Source: Roseateles_B sp041913905
GTDB lineage: Bacteria > Pseudomonadota > Gammaproteobacteria > Burkholderiales > Burkholderiaceae_C
NCBI GenBank assembly: GCA_041913905.1
Contig: JAYSEK010000011.1
Coordinates: 70,218-134,217 of the forward strand
Reading direction: 5' to 3'
DNA: 64,000 bases
The position numbers and the translations under genes are program-made. The notes under the pieces were generated by a model. That model saw only the letters and a list, made by a program, of their open reading frames with translations. It was not told the DNA's origin and did no database searches. Of this stretch, positions 8,679 through 17,771 are shown piece by piece (the stretch's first letter is position 1; each line of letters starts with the position of its first letter).

Positions 8679-9143
8679 TCAGGCCTCGATGCGGCGCATC
8701 GTGCACATCAGCTCGGCTTCGCAGGCGATGTCGTCGCCCACGTAGACCTTGCCGGTGTACTTGAAGATGGAGGCCTTGGCGCGGTCCAGGGTCACGTCCA
8801 GCACCAGCTGGTCGCCCGGTTCCACGGGGCGCTTGAAGCGCGCGCCGTCGATGCCGGCGAAGTAGCAGACGGTCTTGTCGTCCAGCTCGGTGTCCAGGCT
8901 GACCAGGGTCAGCACCGTCGCGGCCTGCGCCATGGCTTCCAGCATCAGCACGCCGGGCATCACCGGGCGGTGCGGAAAGTGGCCCATGAAATACGGCTCG
9001 TTGATGGACACGTTCTTGAGCGCGCGGATGCGCTTGCCCTTCTCGATCTCCAGCACGCGGTCCACCAGCAGGATGGGATAGCGGTGCGGGATCTTGGCCA
9101 GGATCTGGTGGATGTCCATCTTGGTGTCGGTCGCGGTCGTCAT
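8679..9143 (-). CDS. fabZ: 3-hydroxyacyl-ACP dehydratase
   Basis: Hot-dog fold dehydratase of fatty acid elongation. It competes with LpxA for 3-hydroxyacyl-ACP, so co-location with lpxA and lpxD balances phospholipid against lipid A. The 154 residues contain GHFPHRPVMPGVLMLEAMAQ with catalytic His55 and Glu69. The ATG at 9143 overlaps the lpxD stop by four bases (ATGA) and has an AGAGAGAAAAGA purine tract before it; a second Met eight codons in (9119) is an alternative. Confidence 0.96.
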   Translation of the reverse strand: MTTATDTKMDIHQILAKIPHRYPILLVDRVLEIEKGKRIRALKNVSINEPYFMGHFPHRPVMPGVLMLEAMAQAATVLTLVSLDTELDDKTVCYFAGIDGARFKRPVEPGDQLVLDVTLDRAKASIFKYTGKVYVGDDIACEAELMCTMRRIEA

Positions 9144-10177
9144 TCTTTTCTCTCTAAGGCGCGCAAACGGTCGCGCATGGCATGCAACTGTCTCAGGGTT
9201 GCTGCATTCTTTTCCCAGCTGGCATTGTCGTCGAAGGGGAAGACGCCGCTGTATTGGCCGGGCTTGGTGATGGTGCGGGTGACCACGGTGGCGGCCGACA
9301 CATGGACGTGGTCCGCCAGGCTCAGGTGCCCCAGCACGATGGCTCCGCCGCCCACGGTGCAGTGCCCCCCGATGCGCGCGCTGCCTGCCACGCCGGCACA
9401 GCCGGCCATGGCCGTGTGGGCGCCCACCTGCACGTTGTGGCCGATCTGGACCAGGTTGTCGAGCTTGACGCCCTCTTCCAGCACGGTGTCGCCCAGCGCG
9501 CCGCGGTCGATGCAGCTGTTGGCACCGATCTCCACATGGTCGCCGATGCGCACGGCACCCAGCTGCTCGATCTTTTCCCAGCGGCCCTGGCTCAGCGCGA
9601 AGCCGAAGCCGTCTGCGCCGATCACCACGCCGCTGTGCAGGATGCAATGGGCGCCGACCTGGCAGTCAAAGCCCACGGTGACGCGCGGCGCCAGGCGGCT
9701 GCCTTCACCGATGCGCGCCCGGGCCTCGATCACGCAATGCGCGCCGATGCGGGCACCGTCGCCGATCACCGCGCCGGACTCGATCACGGCCAGCGGGCCG
9801 ACGTCCACACCCTGCCCGATGCGGGCATCGTCGGCGATCACCGCAGACGGATGGATGCGCGCCGCCGGCAGCGGGCGCACGCGCTGCGCCCACCACTGGG
9901 TGAGCCGGGCGAAGTAGAGGTAAGGGTCCGGCGTGACGATCACTGCCGCTCCCGGCTGGCGCGCCGCGGCGGCCTCGGCCAGGGCGGGCGCGACGATCAC
10001 GCAGGCGGCCTGCGTGGTCTGGAGCTGCGACTGGTAGCGCACGTTCGCCAGAAAGGCGATGGACTCGGCATCGGCCGACTCCAGCGCCGCAATGCGCCGG
10101 ATGGGCGTTTCGGACGCACCAAGAAGATCGCCGCCCAAGGCGGCGATCAGCTCAGCCAAGGTGACGGCGGTATCCAA
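9140..10177 (-). CDS. lpxD: UDP-3-O-(3-hydroxyacyl)glucosamine N-acyltransferase
   Basis: Third lipid A acyl step, adding the N-linked 3-hydroxyacyl chain. The 345 residues comprise an N-terminal uridine-binding domain (about 1-100), a hexapeptide-repeat beta helix (about 105-300) including GFGFALSQGRWEKI and GHNVQVGAHTAMAG with the conserved His residues, and a short C-terminal helix. The start is a TTG at 10177, immediately after the skp TGA at 10180-10178; no in-frame ATG fits the family N terminus (DTAVTLAELIAALGG). A rare start at zero spacing suggests coupled re-initiation from skp. Confidence 0.95.
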   Translation of the reverse strand: MDTAVTLAELIAALGGDLLGASETPIRRIAALESADAESIAFLANVRYQSQLQTTQAACVIVAPALAEAAAARQPGAAVIVTPDPYLYFARLTQWWAQRVRPLPAARIHPSAVIADDARIGQGVDVGPLAVIESGAVIGDGARIGAHCVIEARARIGEGSRLAPRVTVGFDCQVGAHCILHSGVVIGADGFGFALSQGRWEKIEQLGAVRIGDHVEIGANSCIDRGALGDTVLEEGVKLDNLVQIGHNVQVGAHTAMAGCAGVAGSARIGGHCTVGGGAIVLGHLSLADHVHVSAATVVTRTITKPGQYSGVFPFDDNASWEKNAATLRQLHAMRDRLRALERKE

Positions 10178-10687
10178 TCACTTCTGGGCGTTGAGCGCGT
10201 CGATCACCTTCTTCGTGATGTCCACGCGATTGCTGACGAAGCTGGCGTCCTGCAGGATCAGGTCGTACTTCTCGCTGTCGAAGATCTGCTTGACGATGCG
10301 GTTGGTGCGCTCGATCAGGGTCTGCAGCTCTTCACCGCGGCGCTGCTGCAGGTCTTCCGAGTACTCGCGCTTCTTGCGCTGCAGGTCGCGCTCCTGCTCG
10401 GCCAGGTCGCGCTGGCGGCGGCTGCGGTCGGCCTCGGACAGCAGCGTGGAGTCCTTGTCGAACTTCTCGGCGGCCTGGCGCAGCTTCTGCTCGGCGTCCT
10501 TGATTTCCTTCTCGCGCCGGCTGAATTCCGTTTCCAGCTTGGTCTGCGCGGCCTTGGCGAAATTGCTCTCGCGCGTGACGCGCTCGAGGTTCACGTAGCC
10601 GATCTTGAGTTCCTGGGCTTGCAAGGTCATCACCGGCCCGACCGCCAGGGCCAGTGCGCACAGCGATTTCATCAAGGTGCTCTTCAT
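10178..10687 (-). CDS. skp: Periplasmic chaperone Skp/OmpH
   Basis: Trimeric periplasmic holdase that delivers unfolded outer-membrane proteins to the Bam complex. It has 169 residues. The signal peptide covers about 1-24 (MKSTLMKSLCALALAVGPVM, cleavage near AQA), followed by a conserved beta strand KIGYVNLERV and two long charged coiled-coil tentacle helices rich in Arg, Lys, Glu and Gln (about 50-135). Its ATG overlaps the bamA stop by one base. Order bamA-skp-lpxD matches most Gram-negatives. Confidence 0.95.
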   Translation of the reverse strand: MKSTLMKSLCALALAVGPVMTLQAQELKIGYVNLERVTRESNFAKAAQTKLETEFSRREKEIKDAEQKLRQAAEKFDKDSTLLSEADRSRRQRDLAEQERDLQRKKREYSEDLQQRRGEELQTLIERTNRIVKQIFDSEKYDLILQDASFVSNRVDITKKVIDALNAQK

Positions 10688-13002
10688 CAGAATGCAGTCC
10701 CGACTTGGAATTGGAATTTCTCGATTCTATCTTTCGCGTCTTTGCGAAGGGGCTTGCCCATGCTCAGCTTCAAGGGGCCCATCGGCGACATCCAGCTGAT
10801 GCCCAGACCGGCCGAGACGCGGATCGAATCCAGCGTCACCTTGTAGTAGGGGTTCTTGGTGTCCCACACGTTGCCGGCATCCAGGAAGGTGAACAGGCGG
10901 AAAGACTTGTCATTGCCTGCACCAGGAACGGGGATGTAGAGCTCCGTGTTGACATTGAAGCGCAGATTCCCGCCGATGTTGGAGCCCGTCAGGTCCACGG
11001 GCCCCAGCGAGTTCTCACTGAAGCCGCGCACCGAACCGAGGCCGCCGGCGTAGTAGTTCTTGAAGATGGGGTATTTGTGCCCACCCAGGCCCACGCCCCA
11101 ATCCAGCTGGGCGTTGAACATCCAGCTGAACTTGTGCGTGATGGGGAAGAACTGCTGCCATTGCAGGCTGGCCCGCGCGTAACGGGCGTCGCCAAGGGCG
11201 CTCATCTCGAGGTTGACGCGCTGGTACTTGCCTGCCGTGGGCGAGATGATGCTGTCGCGCCCTTCGTTCTGCCAGCCGATGGTCAGCGGGATCGCGAGGC
11301 TGTTGTTGCCCTGCTCCAGCACCTGCAGCTTGTACATCAGCGGAATGCCGGTGTTCGTCGAGATGTGGGTCTTCTCGACGCCCAGACCGAAGAACACGGT
11401 GTCCAGTTCCGAGAACGGCACGCCGAAGCGCACCGAGCCGCCGTAGCTGGCGAACTCGTAGGCATCGCCAAAGCTGTTGTAGGGTTTGCTGGTGCGGTAG
11501 AACACGTCCAGGCCGCGGGACACGCCATCGACCGTGAAATAGGGGTCGACCGTCGACACCGAGAGCGCACGCCCGGTCTTGGCGGTGTTCACCTCCACGC
11601 CCAGGTAATTGCCCGAGCCGAAGACGTTGTCCTGGCGGACGGAGCCGGTGAAGGAGATACCCTGCTGGCTGCTGTAGCCCGCGCCGACCATGATGTTGCC
11701 GGTCGGGCGTTCGGTCACGGCGATGGTGACGTCGACCTGGTCCGGTGCGCCCGGCACCTCATTGGTGTCGACCGTCACTTCCTTGAAGTAGCCCAGGCGC
11801 TCCACGCGGTCGCGCGAGAGCTTGATGCGCTGGCCGTCATACCAGGCGCTCTCGAACTGACGGAATTCGCGCCGGATGACTTCGTCGCGCGTGCGCGTAT
11901 TGCCCGTCACCAGCATGCGGCGCACGTAAACGCGGCGGCCGGGGTCGACGGTCAGCGCCACGACGACCTGCCCGGTCGCCTTGTCGATTTCCGGACGGCT
12001 CTCCACGCGCGCGAAGGCGTAGCCGAAGGTGCCGAGATAGTCGGTGAAGGCCCGCTTGGTGGCCGAGACGGCATCGTCCCGGTAGGCCTGGCCCGGCCGC
12101 ACGGCCACCAGGCGCTTGAATTGCTCATCGCGACCCAGCAGGTCGCCTTCGAGCTTCACGCCGGTCACGGTGTAGGGCTGGCCTTCCTTGACGGTGATGG
12201 CGATGTTGATGCTTTGCTTGTCCGGCGAAATCGTGACCTGGGTGGATTCGATCGCGAATTCAAGGTAGCCGCGGTTCAGGTAGTGGGAACGCAGCGTTTC
12301 CAGATCGGCATTGAGCTTGGTGCGCGAGTAGCGGTCGCTCTTGGTGTACCAGGTCAGCCAGCCGGTGGTGGTCTGCTCCAGCAGGCCCAGCAGGGTGCTC
12401 TCCGAAAACACCTTGGAGCCGAGGATGCGGATCTCGCCAATCTTGGCCGGCTCGCCTTCCGTCACGGTGAAGGCCACGTTGACGCGGTTGCGCTCCAGCG
12501 GCGTGATGGTCGTGGTGACCTCGGCGCCGTAGAGGCTGCGGGTCAGGTATTGCCGCTTCAGCTCCTGCTCGGCGCGGTCGGCCAGGGCCTTGTCGAAGGG
12601 CTTGCCCTCGCCGATGCCCACGTCCTTCAGCGACTTGGTCAGCGCCTCGGTGTCGAACTCCTTCAGGCCCACGAAGCTGACCGCGGCGATGACCGGGCGC
12701 TCGTCGATCACGACCACCAGCACGTCGCCGTCGATATTGATGCGCACGTCCTTGAACAGGCCGGTGGCGAACAGGGCGCGCAGCGCGGCGGCGCCCTTTT
12801 CATCGTTGTAGGTGTCGCCCACGCGGAAGGGCAGGCTGGCGAAGACGGTGCCGGGGTCGGTGCGCTGCACGCCCTCGACCCGGATGTCCTTGAGCACGAA
12901 GGGGTCGACGGCCCAGGCGTTGCCCGCCTGCAGGGCAGCAGCGAGCGCGAGGGACAGGACGGAGGGGCGAATGCGCGCGCGCTGGGTCAGGTGTGGAGAC
13001 AT
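10687..13002 (-). CDS. bamA: Outer-membrane protein assembly factor BamA
   Basis: Omp85 core of the beta-barrel assembly machine. The 771 residues start with a signal peptide (about 1-31, ending GNAWA), then five POTRA domains (about 35-430, first FVLKDIRVEGVQRTDPGTVF) and a 16-strand barrel. The barrel includes the family loop motif VRGF near residue 650 and ends in Phe (FQVGTAF), the C-terminal signal for barrel insertion. The ATG at 13002 lies 12 bases past the rseP stop. Partners bamB (35214) and bamD (47751) are elsewhere in the window; bamE and bamC are not seen here. Confidence 0.98.
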   Translation of the reverse strand: MSPHLTQRARIRPSVLSLALAAALQAGNAWAVDPFVLKDIRVEGVQRTDPGTVFASLPFRVGDTYNDEKGAAALRALFATGLFKDVRINIDGDVLVVVIDERPVIAAVSFVGLKEFDTEALTKSLKDVGIGEGKPFDKALADRAEQELKRQYLTRSLYGAEVTTTITPLERNRVNVAFTVTEGEPAKIGEIRILGSKVFSESTLLGLLEQTTTGWLTWYTKSDRYSRTKLNADLETLRSHYLNRGYLEFAIESTQVTISPDKQSINIAITVKEGQPYTVTGVKLEGDLLGRDEQFKRLVAVRPGQAYRDDAVSATKRAFTDYLGTFGYAFARVESRPEIDKATGQVVVALTVDPGRRVYVRRMLVTGNTRTRDEVIRREFRQFESAWYDGQRIKLSRDRVERLGYFKEVTVDTNEVPGAPDQVDVTIAVTERPTGNIMVGAGYSSQQGISFTGSVRQDNVFGSGNYLGVEVNTAKTGRALSVSTVDPYFTVDGVSRGLDVFYRTSKPYNSFGDAYEFASYGGSVRFGVPFSELDTVFFGLGVEKTHISTNTGIPLMYKLQVLEQGNNSLAIPLTIGWQNEGRDSIISPTAGKYQRVNLEMSALGDARYARASLQWQQFFPITHKFSWMFNAQLDWGVGLGGHKYPIFKNYYAGGLGSVRGFSENSLGPVDLTGSNIGGNLRFNVNTELYIPVPGAGNDKSFRLFTFLDAGNVWDTKNPYYKVTLDSIRVSAGLGISWMSPMGPLKLSMGKPLRKDAKDRIEKFQFQVGTAF

Positions 13003-13014
13003 GCAGGTGAGAGA

Positions 13015-14385
13015 TCAGTGCAGACCCAGCTTGCGGGTCACGTCATTGGAAAGGGCCAGAGCCATCATCAGCAGCATCAGGAAGAAACCAGCGCGCTGCA
13101 GGCGCTCCAGCCACCACTCGGACACGGGGCGGCCGCTCAGACCCTCGAAAAGATAATACATCAGGTGCCCCCCATCGAGCATGGGCAGTGGCAGCAGGTT
13201 CAGAACCCCTAAGCCGACGCTAAGCATGGCCAGCAGGTTCAGGAACTGCGCAAGGCCCACGCGGGCGGCCTGCCCGGCGGCGTCGGCGATGGTCAGCGGG
13301 CCGCTCAGGTTCTTCAGCGAGGCCTGGCCGACAAGCATGCGGCCGAAGATCTTCAGCGTCATCCAGGATTGGTCCCAGGTCTTGCGCCAGCCGATCAGCA
13401 GCGAGTCATCCAGCGCATGGCGCACCAGCACCAGCTGCGGCGCCGAGCCCACGGCGGCCTGGATACGGCCGATGCGGGCATCGCCCTCTTGTTCAATATC
13501 CGGGGCCACGTCAACAGGCAAGACCTGGCCCTGCCGCTCGATCCTCCAGTGCTGCACGGTGCCGGCAGGCGCACGGGCATGGCTGCGGATCAAGCCGACG
13601 AGCTGGGCGGCGTCCTGCACGACGACACCGTCGACATCGAGCACGCGATCGCCCGGCTGCAGGCCAGCCCGGGCGGCGGGCCCGCCCGAAGCAAGCTGCC
13701 CGAGCACCGGCTCACGCAAGGGGCCGCCCAGGCCCAGCCGGCCCAGCGCAGCGGCGTCCGGCTCGCGGGTGCCAAGCTCGCGCATGTCGATACGGACCTC
13801 GCGCCGGCCATGGCCCTGCGCATCTGACAGCTGCAGGCTCAGCACCGCCTGATCGGTGATGGCTTCGATCACCGGCCACTGCAGCTCGCCGATGGAGGCG
13901 ATGTCCTGCCATTCCCGACCGTCCAGCGAAAGCGCCATCACGCGGTCGCCGGCACGCATGCCGGCACGCTCGGCCAGCCCGCCGGGCTTGGGCGAGCCCA
14001 GCACAGGCAGCGGCTCCTGCTGCCCCATGAAGGCCAGCAGCGCGAACAAGGCGATGGCCAGCAGGAAGTTGGCGGCCGGGCCGGCGGCCACGATGGCCGT
14101 GCGCTGGCGCAAGGGCTTGTTGTTGAAGGCCTGCTCGCGCTGCTCGGCCGGCACCGGGCCCTCGCGCTCGTCCAGCATGCGGACATAGCCGCCCAGGGGC
14201 AGTGCCGACAGCGTGAACTCGGTCGAGTCCGGCGTGCGCTGGCGCCGCCAGATCACGCGGCCGAAGCCCAGAGAGAAGCGCAGCACCGTCACGCCACAGG
14301 CGCGGGCGACGCTGAAATGGCCGTATTCATGCACCAGGATCAGCACGCCCAGTGCAAGGAGGAAGGCCATCAACTCCAGCAGCAT
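13015..14385 (-). CDS. rseP: Site-2 intramembrane protease RseP
   Basis: Zinc metalloprotease of the inner membrane that cuts anti-sigma factors such as RseA and remnant signal peptides. The 456 residues carry HEYGH at 19-23 (zinc ligands and catalytic Glu20) in the first membrane helix, two periplasmic PDZ domains (about 115-300, for example PVLGSPKPGGLAERAGMRAG) and LDGGH at about 403 in a C-terminal helix (third zinc ligand). I start at the ATG at 14385, which shares one base with the dxr stop (TGATG); a longer reading frame upstream would run inside dxr and lacks similarity. Confidence 0.96.
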   Translation of the reverse strand: MLLELMAFLLALGVLILVHEYGHFSVARACGVTVLRFSLGFGRVIWRRQRTPDSTEFTLSALPLGGYVRMLDEREGPVPAEQREQAFNNKPLRQRTAIVAAGPAANFLLAIALFALLAFMGQQEPLPVLGSPKPGGLAERAGMRAGDRVMALSLDGREWQDIASIGELQWPVIEAITDQAVLSLQLSDAQGHGRREVRIDMRELGTREPDAAALGRLGLGGPLREPVLGQLASGGPAARAGLQPGDRVLDVDGVVVQDAAQLVGLIRSHARAPAGTVQHWRIERQGQVLPVDVAPDIEQEGDARIGRIQAAVGSAPQLVLVRHALDDSLLIGWRKTWDQSWMTLKIFGRMLVGQASLKNLSGPLTIADAAGQAARVGLAQFLNLLAMLSVGLGVLNLLPLPMLDGGHLMYYLFEGLSGRPVSEWWLERLQRAGFFLMLLMMALALSNDVTRKLGLH

Positions 14386-15581
14386 CAGGCCCTCAGCCGT
14401 GCAATGCGATCCCGCGCCGCCTGCCGGGCCCGCGCATCCAGCGCCAGCAGCCCTTCCAGCGACTGGCACTGACCCGCCTCCGGATGGACCTCGTCCAGCA
14501 CGCCGGCATTGATCGCGTGGATCTGGTCGAAGCGCAAGCCGCGATCGAGGAAGGCGGCCACCGCCTCTTCGTTCGCCGCATTGAGCACGGCCGTCGCGCC
14601 CTCCTCGGCACGCAAGGCCTGCCAGGACAGGTAGAGACCTGGGAAGCGGCGCTCATCCGCCTCCTCGAAACTGAGATCCTTGCCCGCCAGCAGATCCAGG
14701 CGCGAAGCCCCGGATTCGATGCGCGCCGGGAAGGACAGCGCATAGGCGATGGGCACGCGCATGTCCGGCGTCCCGAGTTGGGCCAGCACGGAGTTGTCGC
14801 GGCAGACCACCATGGAATGGACGATGCTCTGCGGGTGGATCAGCACGCGGATCTGCTCGGGCTTGAGCTGGAACAGCCAGCGCGCCTCGATCACCTCCAG
14901 CGCCTTGTTCATCATGGTCGCCGAATCCACCGAGATCTTGCGCCCCATCACCCAGTTGGGATGGGCGCAGGCCTGCTCGGGCGTGATCTCGGCCAGCGTG
15001 GCGGGATCGCGCTGGCGGAAGGGGCCGCCGGAAGCGGTCAGCACGATGTGGTCGATGCGCTGAGCCCAGGTCGAGCGATCCTCGGGCAGGCACTGGAAGA
15101 TGGCGGAATGCTCCGAGTCCACCGGCAGCAGCGTCGCCCCGCCGGCCTCGACGGCCGCCATGAACAGCGCGCCGCCCACGACGATGGCTTCCTTGTTGGC
15201 CAGCATCAGGCGCTTGCCGGCCCGCGCGGCGGCCAGGCAGGGCGCCAGGCCGGCGGCGCCCACGATGGCCGCCATGACCGCATCCACCTCGGGATGGGCG
15301 GCGACCTCGCTGAGGGCCTGCGCACCGCTGAGCACCTCGGTGCGGCTGCCCTGCTCGCGCAGCAGGCGGCGCAGATCCTGGGCCGCGGATGCTTCAGGCA
15401 TCACGGCGAAGCGGGGTTGCCACTGCAGGCACTGGGCGAGCAAGGCGTCCACGCGGCTCATCGCGCTGAGCGCGAAGACCTCGTACTGCTCGGGATGGCG
15501 GCTCAGCACGTCCAGCGTGTTCGTGCCGATGGAGCCGGTCGAACCGAGCACGCAGACGCGCTGGCGGCGGGAAGTGTTCAT
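14385..15581 (-). CDS. dxr: 1-deoxy-D-xylulose-5-phosphate reductoisomerase
   Basis: Second step of the MEP isoprenoid pathway, NADPH-dependent conversion of DXP to MEP. The 398 residues contain the nucleotide-binding GSTGSIG at 13-19, LANKEAIV, TASGGPFR, the substrate and metal region SVDSATMMNKALE, and IHPQSIVHSMV. ispG, a later enzyme of the same pathway, is at 38403, and uppS, which uses the product, is two genes upstream. The ATG overlaps the cdsA stop by four bases. Confidence 0.97.
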   Translation of the reverse strand: MNTSRRQRVCVLGSTGSIGTNTLDVLSRHPEQYEVFALSAMSRVDALLAQCLQWQPRFAVMPEASAAQDLRRLLREQGSRTEVLSGAQALSEVAAHPEVDAVMAAIVGAAGLAPCLAAARAGKRLMLANKEAIVVGGALFMAAVEAGGATLLPVDSEHSAIFQCLPEDRSTWAQRIDHIVLTASGGPFRQRDPATLAEITPEQACAHPNWVMGRKISVDSATMMNKALEVIEARWLFQLKPEQIRVLIHPQSIVHSMVVCRDNSVLAQLGTPDMRVPIAYALSFPARIESGASRLDLLAGKDLSFEEADERRFPGLYLSWQALRAEEGATAVLNAANEEAVAAFLDRGLRFDQIHAINAGVLDEVHPEAGQCQSLEGLLALDARARQAARDRIARLRA

Positions 15582-16423
15582 GGGACGAGGGAGTTCAGGG
15601 CCAGCGCCAGCGGAAAGACGGGCAGCAAGGCATCGACACGGTCCAGCACGCCGCCATGGCCGGGCAGCAGCTGGCTGCTGTCCTTGGCGCCGACGGCCCG
15701 CTTGACCAGGGATTCGAAGAGATCACCGACCACGCTCATCGCGCAGAGGAAGACCAGGGCCAGCAGGCCCAGGGGCAGGCCCAGACCGGTCAGCAGGCGG
15801 GCGTAGAGGCCCGGGCCGTCGGTGTGCAGGCCCGGCTCGAGGCCCCAGGTCCAGGCCAAGGCCAGCAGCAGCACGGCGGCCATGCCGGTCCAGACGCCTT
15901 CCCAGCTCTTGCCGGGGCTGATCGCGGGCGCCAGCTTGCGCCGGCCCAGGGTGCGGCCGCCGAAGTAGGCAAAGATGTCCGCCACCCAGACCAGGCAGAA
16001 CACGGACAGGATGAAGTTCAGGCCCAGGCTCCGCGCCGTGGCCATGGCGGCCCAGGCCGTCCACAGCAGCACGAAGCCGAGTGCCAGGCGCCCGGCCCTG
16101 GGCAGACGAGGCCAGCCCGCCGGTCCCAGGCGCAGCGCCTGCGCCCCACCCAGCACCCAGGCGCCGCCGACGGCCCACCAAAGGCCGGCCGGCAGCGCGG
16201 CAAGACCTGGCCCCTGCAGCGTGAACAGGCACAGGCCGGCCAGCGCCAGGCCCATCAGCACGGCGCCGGCTTGGGTCATGCCATTGAGGCGCCCCCACTC
16301 CCAGCCGCCGGCGCCGATCAGCACCAGCGTCACGGCCGCAAAAGGCCAGGGCGAGCCGGCGAACAGGGCCGGCAGCAGGATGGCCAGCAGAATGATGGCC
16401 GTGATGATGCGGGTTCCGAGCAC
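15578..16423 (-). CDS. cdsA: Phosphatidate cytidylyltransferase
   Basis: Integral-membrane enzyme making CDP-diacylglycerol from phosphatidate and CTP, the branch point of phospholipid synthesis. The 281 residues have about eight hydrophobic helices (starting MLGTRIITAIILLAILLPAL) and the C-terminal signature VKRAVGAKDSSQLLPGHGG followed by DRVDAL. The start codon is GTG at 16423, abutting the uppS stop TGA at 16426-16424 with no gap, which again implies coupled initiation. Confidence 0.95.
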   Translation of the reverse strand: MLGTRIITAIILLAILLPALFAGSPWPFAAVTLVLIGAGGWEWGRLNGMTQAGAVLMGLALAGLCLFTLQGPGLAALPAGLWWAVGGAWVLGGAQALRLGPAGWPRLPRAGRLALGFVLLWTAWAAMATARSLGLNFILSVFCLVWVADIFAYFGGRTLGRRKLAPAISPGKSWEGVWTGMAAVLLLALAWTWGLEPGLHTDGPGLYARLLTGLGLPLGLLALVFLCAMSVVGDLFESLVKRAVGAKDSSQLLPGHGGVLDRVDALLPVFPLALALNSLVP

Positions 16424-17149
16424 TCAGGCCTCCAGGACGGCGTCGGCCTTGACGCCGCCAAAGCGGCGGTCGCGCTCGCGGAAAGCGGCGATGGCCGCAT
16501 CCAGCTGCGCTTCGCCGAAGTCCGGCCACAGGCAGTCCGAGAACACGAATTCGGTATAGGCCGCCTGCCACAGCAGGAAGTTGCTGATGCGCACTTCACC
16601 GCCGGTGCGGATGAAGAGATCCGGGTCCGGCGCGTAGCTCATGGCCATGAACTCGGACAGCTTGGCCTCGGTCAGCTCCTCGGGCTTGACGCCCGCCTGC
16701 ATGGCCGCGCGCGCGGCCTGCACGATGTCCCAGCGGCCGCCGTAGTTGAAGGCCACGTTGAGGGTCAGCTTGCTGTTGTGGCGAGTGGAAGACTCGGCCT
16801 CGTTCCAGGCATTGCGCAGCTTCTCGGACACCGCCTCGCGATCGCCGACGATGCGGATGCGCACACCCATCGCGCCCATGCGGGCCAGATAGCGCGACAC
16901 CGCCGCCAGCACCAGGCCCATCAGGCCGGAGACTTCATCGGAGGGGCGCTTCCAGTTCTCGCTGGAGAAGGCGAACACGGTGAGGTGCTCGATGTTGCGG
17001 TCGATGCAGGCCTGCACGATGCGCACCAGCGCGTCGACGCCCTGCTTGTGACCGAAGAAGCGCGGCAGAAAGCGCTTCTTCGCCCAGCGGCCGTTGCCAT
17101 CCATGACGATGGCCACATGGCGGGGAACCGCCTTGCTCTGATCCGTCAC
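16424..17149 (-). CDS. uppS: Undecaprenyl (polyprenyl) diphosphate synthase
   Basis: cis-Prenyltransferase that elongates farnesyl diphosphate to the C55 carrier for peptidoglycan and O-antigen. The 241 residues carry VAIVMDGNGRWAKKR with catalytic Asp17, GVKPEELTEAKLSEF in the middle, and the C-terminal RTGGEVRISNFLLWQ. The best start is a GTG at 17149; the first residues (MTDQSKAVPRH) resemble family N termini but no clear Shine-Dalgarno sequence is seen. It lies between frr and cdsA. Confidence 0.96.
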   Translation of the reverse strand: MTDQSKAVPRHVAIVMDGNGRWAKKRFLPRFFGHKQGVDALVRIVQACIDRNIEHLTVFAFSSENWKRPSDEVSGLMGLVLAAVSRYLARMGAMGVRIRIVGDREAVSEKLRNAWNEAESSTRHNSKLTLNVAFNYGGRWDIVQAARAAMQAGVKPEELTEAKLSEFMAMSYAPDPDLFIRTGGEVRISNFLLWQAAYTEFVFSDCLWPDFGEAQLDAAIAAFRERDRRFGGVKADAVLEA

Positions 17150-17160
17150 GACTGACAGGC

Positions 17161-17721
17161 TCAGACGGCCAGGATCTCGGCTTCCTTGGCCGCGATCAGC
17201 TTGTCGATCTCGCCGATCACGCGATCGGTCAGCTTCTGCACCTCTTCCTGCGAGCGGCGCTCGTCGTCTTCGGTGATCAGCTTGTCCTTCTGCAGCTTCT
17301 TGGCCTGCTCGTTGGCGTCACGGCGCAGATTGCGCACGGCGACCTTGGCGTCCTCGCCTGCGCTCTTGACCACCTTGGTCAGGTCACGGCGGCGCTCTTC
17401 GGTCAGGGGCGGCATCGGGACGCGGATCAGGTCGCCCTGAGCGGACGGGTTCAGGCCCAGGTCCGACTCGCGGATGGCCTTCTCGATCTTGGCGCCCATG
17501 CCCTTTTCCCAGGGCTGCACGCTGATGGTGCGGGCGTCCAGCAGGCTCACGTTGGCGACCTGGGAGATGGGCACCGGCGAGCCGTAGTAGTCGACATGGA
17601 CCTGATCCAGGATGCCCGGGTGAGCCCGGCCGGTACGGATCTTCTGCAGTTCGGTCTTGAAGGCTTCGACCGACTTGGCCATCTTGGCCTCGGCGTTCTT
17701 CTTGATGTCAGCAATGCTCAT
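17161..17721 (-). CDS. frr: Ribosome recycling factor
   Basis: With EF-G, splits post-termination ribosomes. I start at the ATG at 17721 (MSIADIKKNAEAKM), giving 186 residues, the family norm; a TTG nine bases upstream would add only MSI. The three-helix bundle carries KIRTGRAHPGILD, YYGSPVPISQVA, the beta domain (ISVQPWEKGM) and the conserved PPLTEERRRDLTKV. It lies in the standard pyrH-frr-uppS order. Confidence 0.97.
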   Translation of the reverse strand: MSIADIKKNAEAKMAKSVEAFKTELQKIRTGRAHPGILDQVHVDYYGSPVPISQVANVSLLDARTISVQPWEKGMGAKIEKAIRESDLGLNPSAQGDLIRVPMPPLTEERRRDLTKVVKSAGEDAKVAVRNLRRDANEQAKKLQKDKLITEDDERRSQEEVQKLTDRVIGEIDKLIAAKEAEILAV

Positions 17722-17771
17722 GATGCTCAACCTTGTTCAGGAATGGACCCGGACTCAACGCGCCAGGACGC

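Noticed and set aside
10654..13212. 852-codon open frame antisense to bamA
   Set aside because: High-GC mirror of a certain gene; His/Gly/Ala/Asp-biased composition, no ribosome site, no domain. The same holds for long frames opposite ppsA (2379-4055), odhA (56751-59606), rluB (43623-45602) and the helicase (48701-50785).
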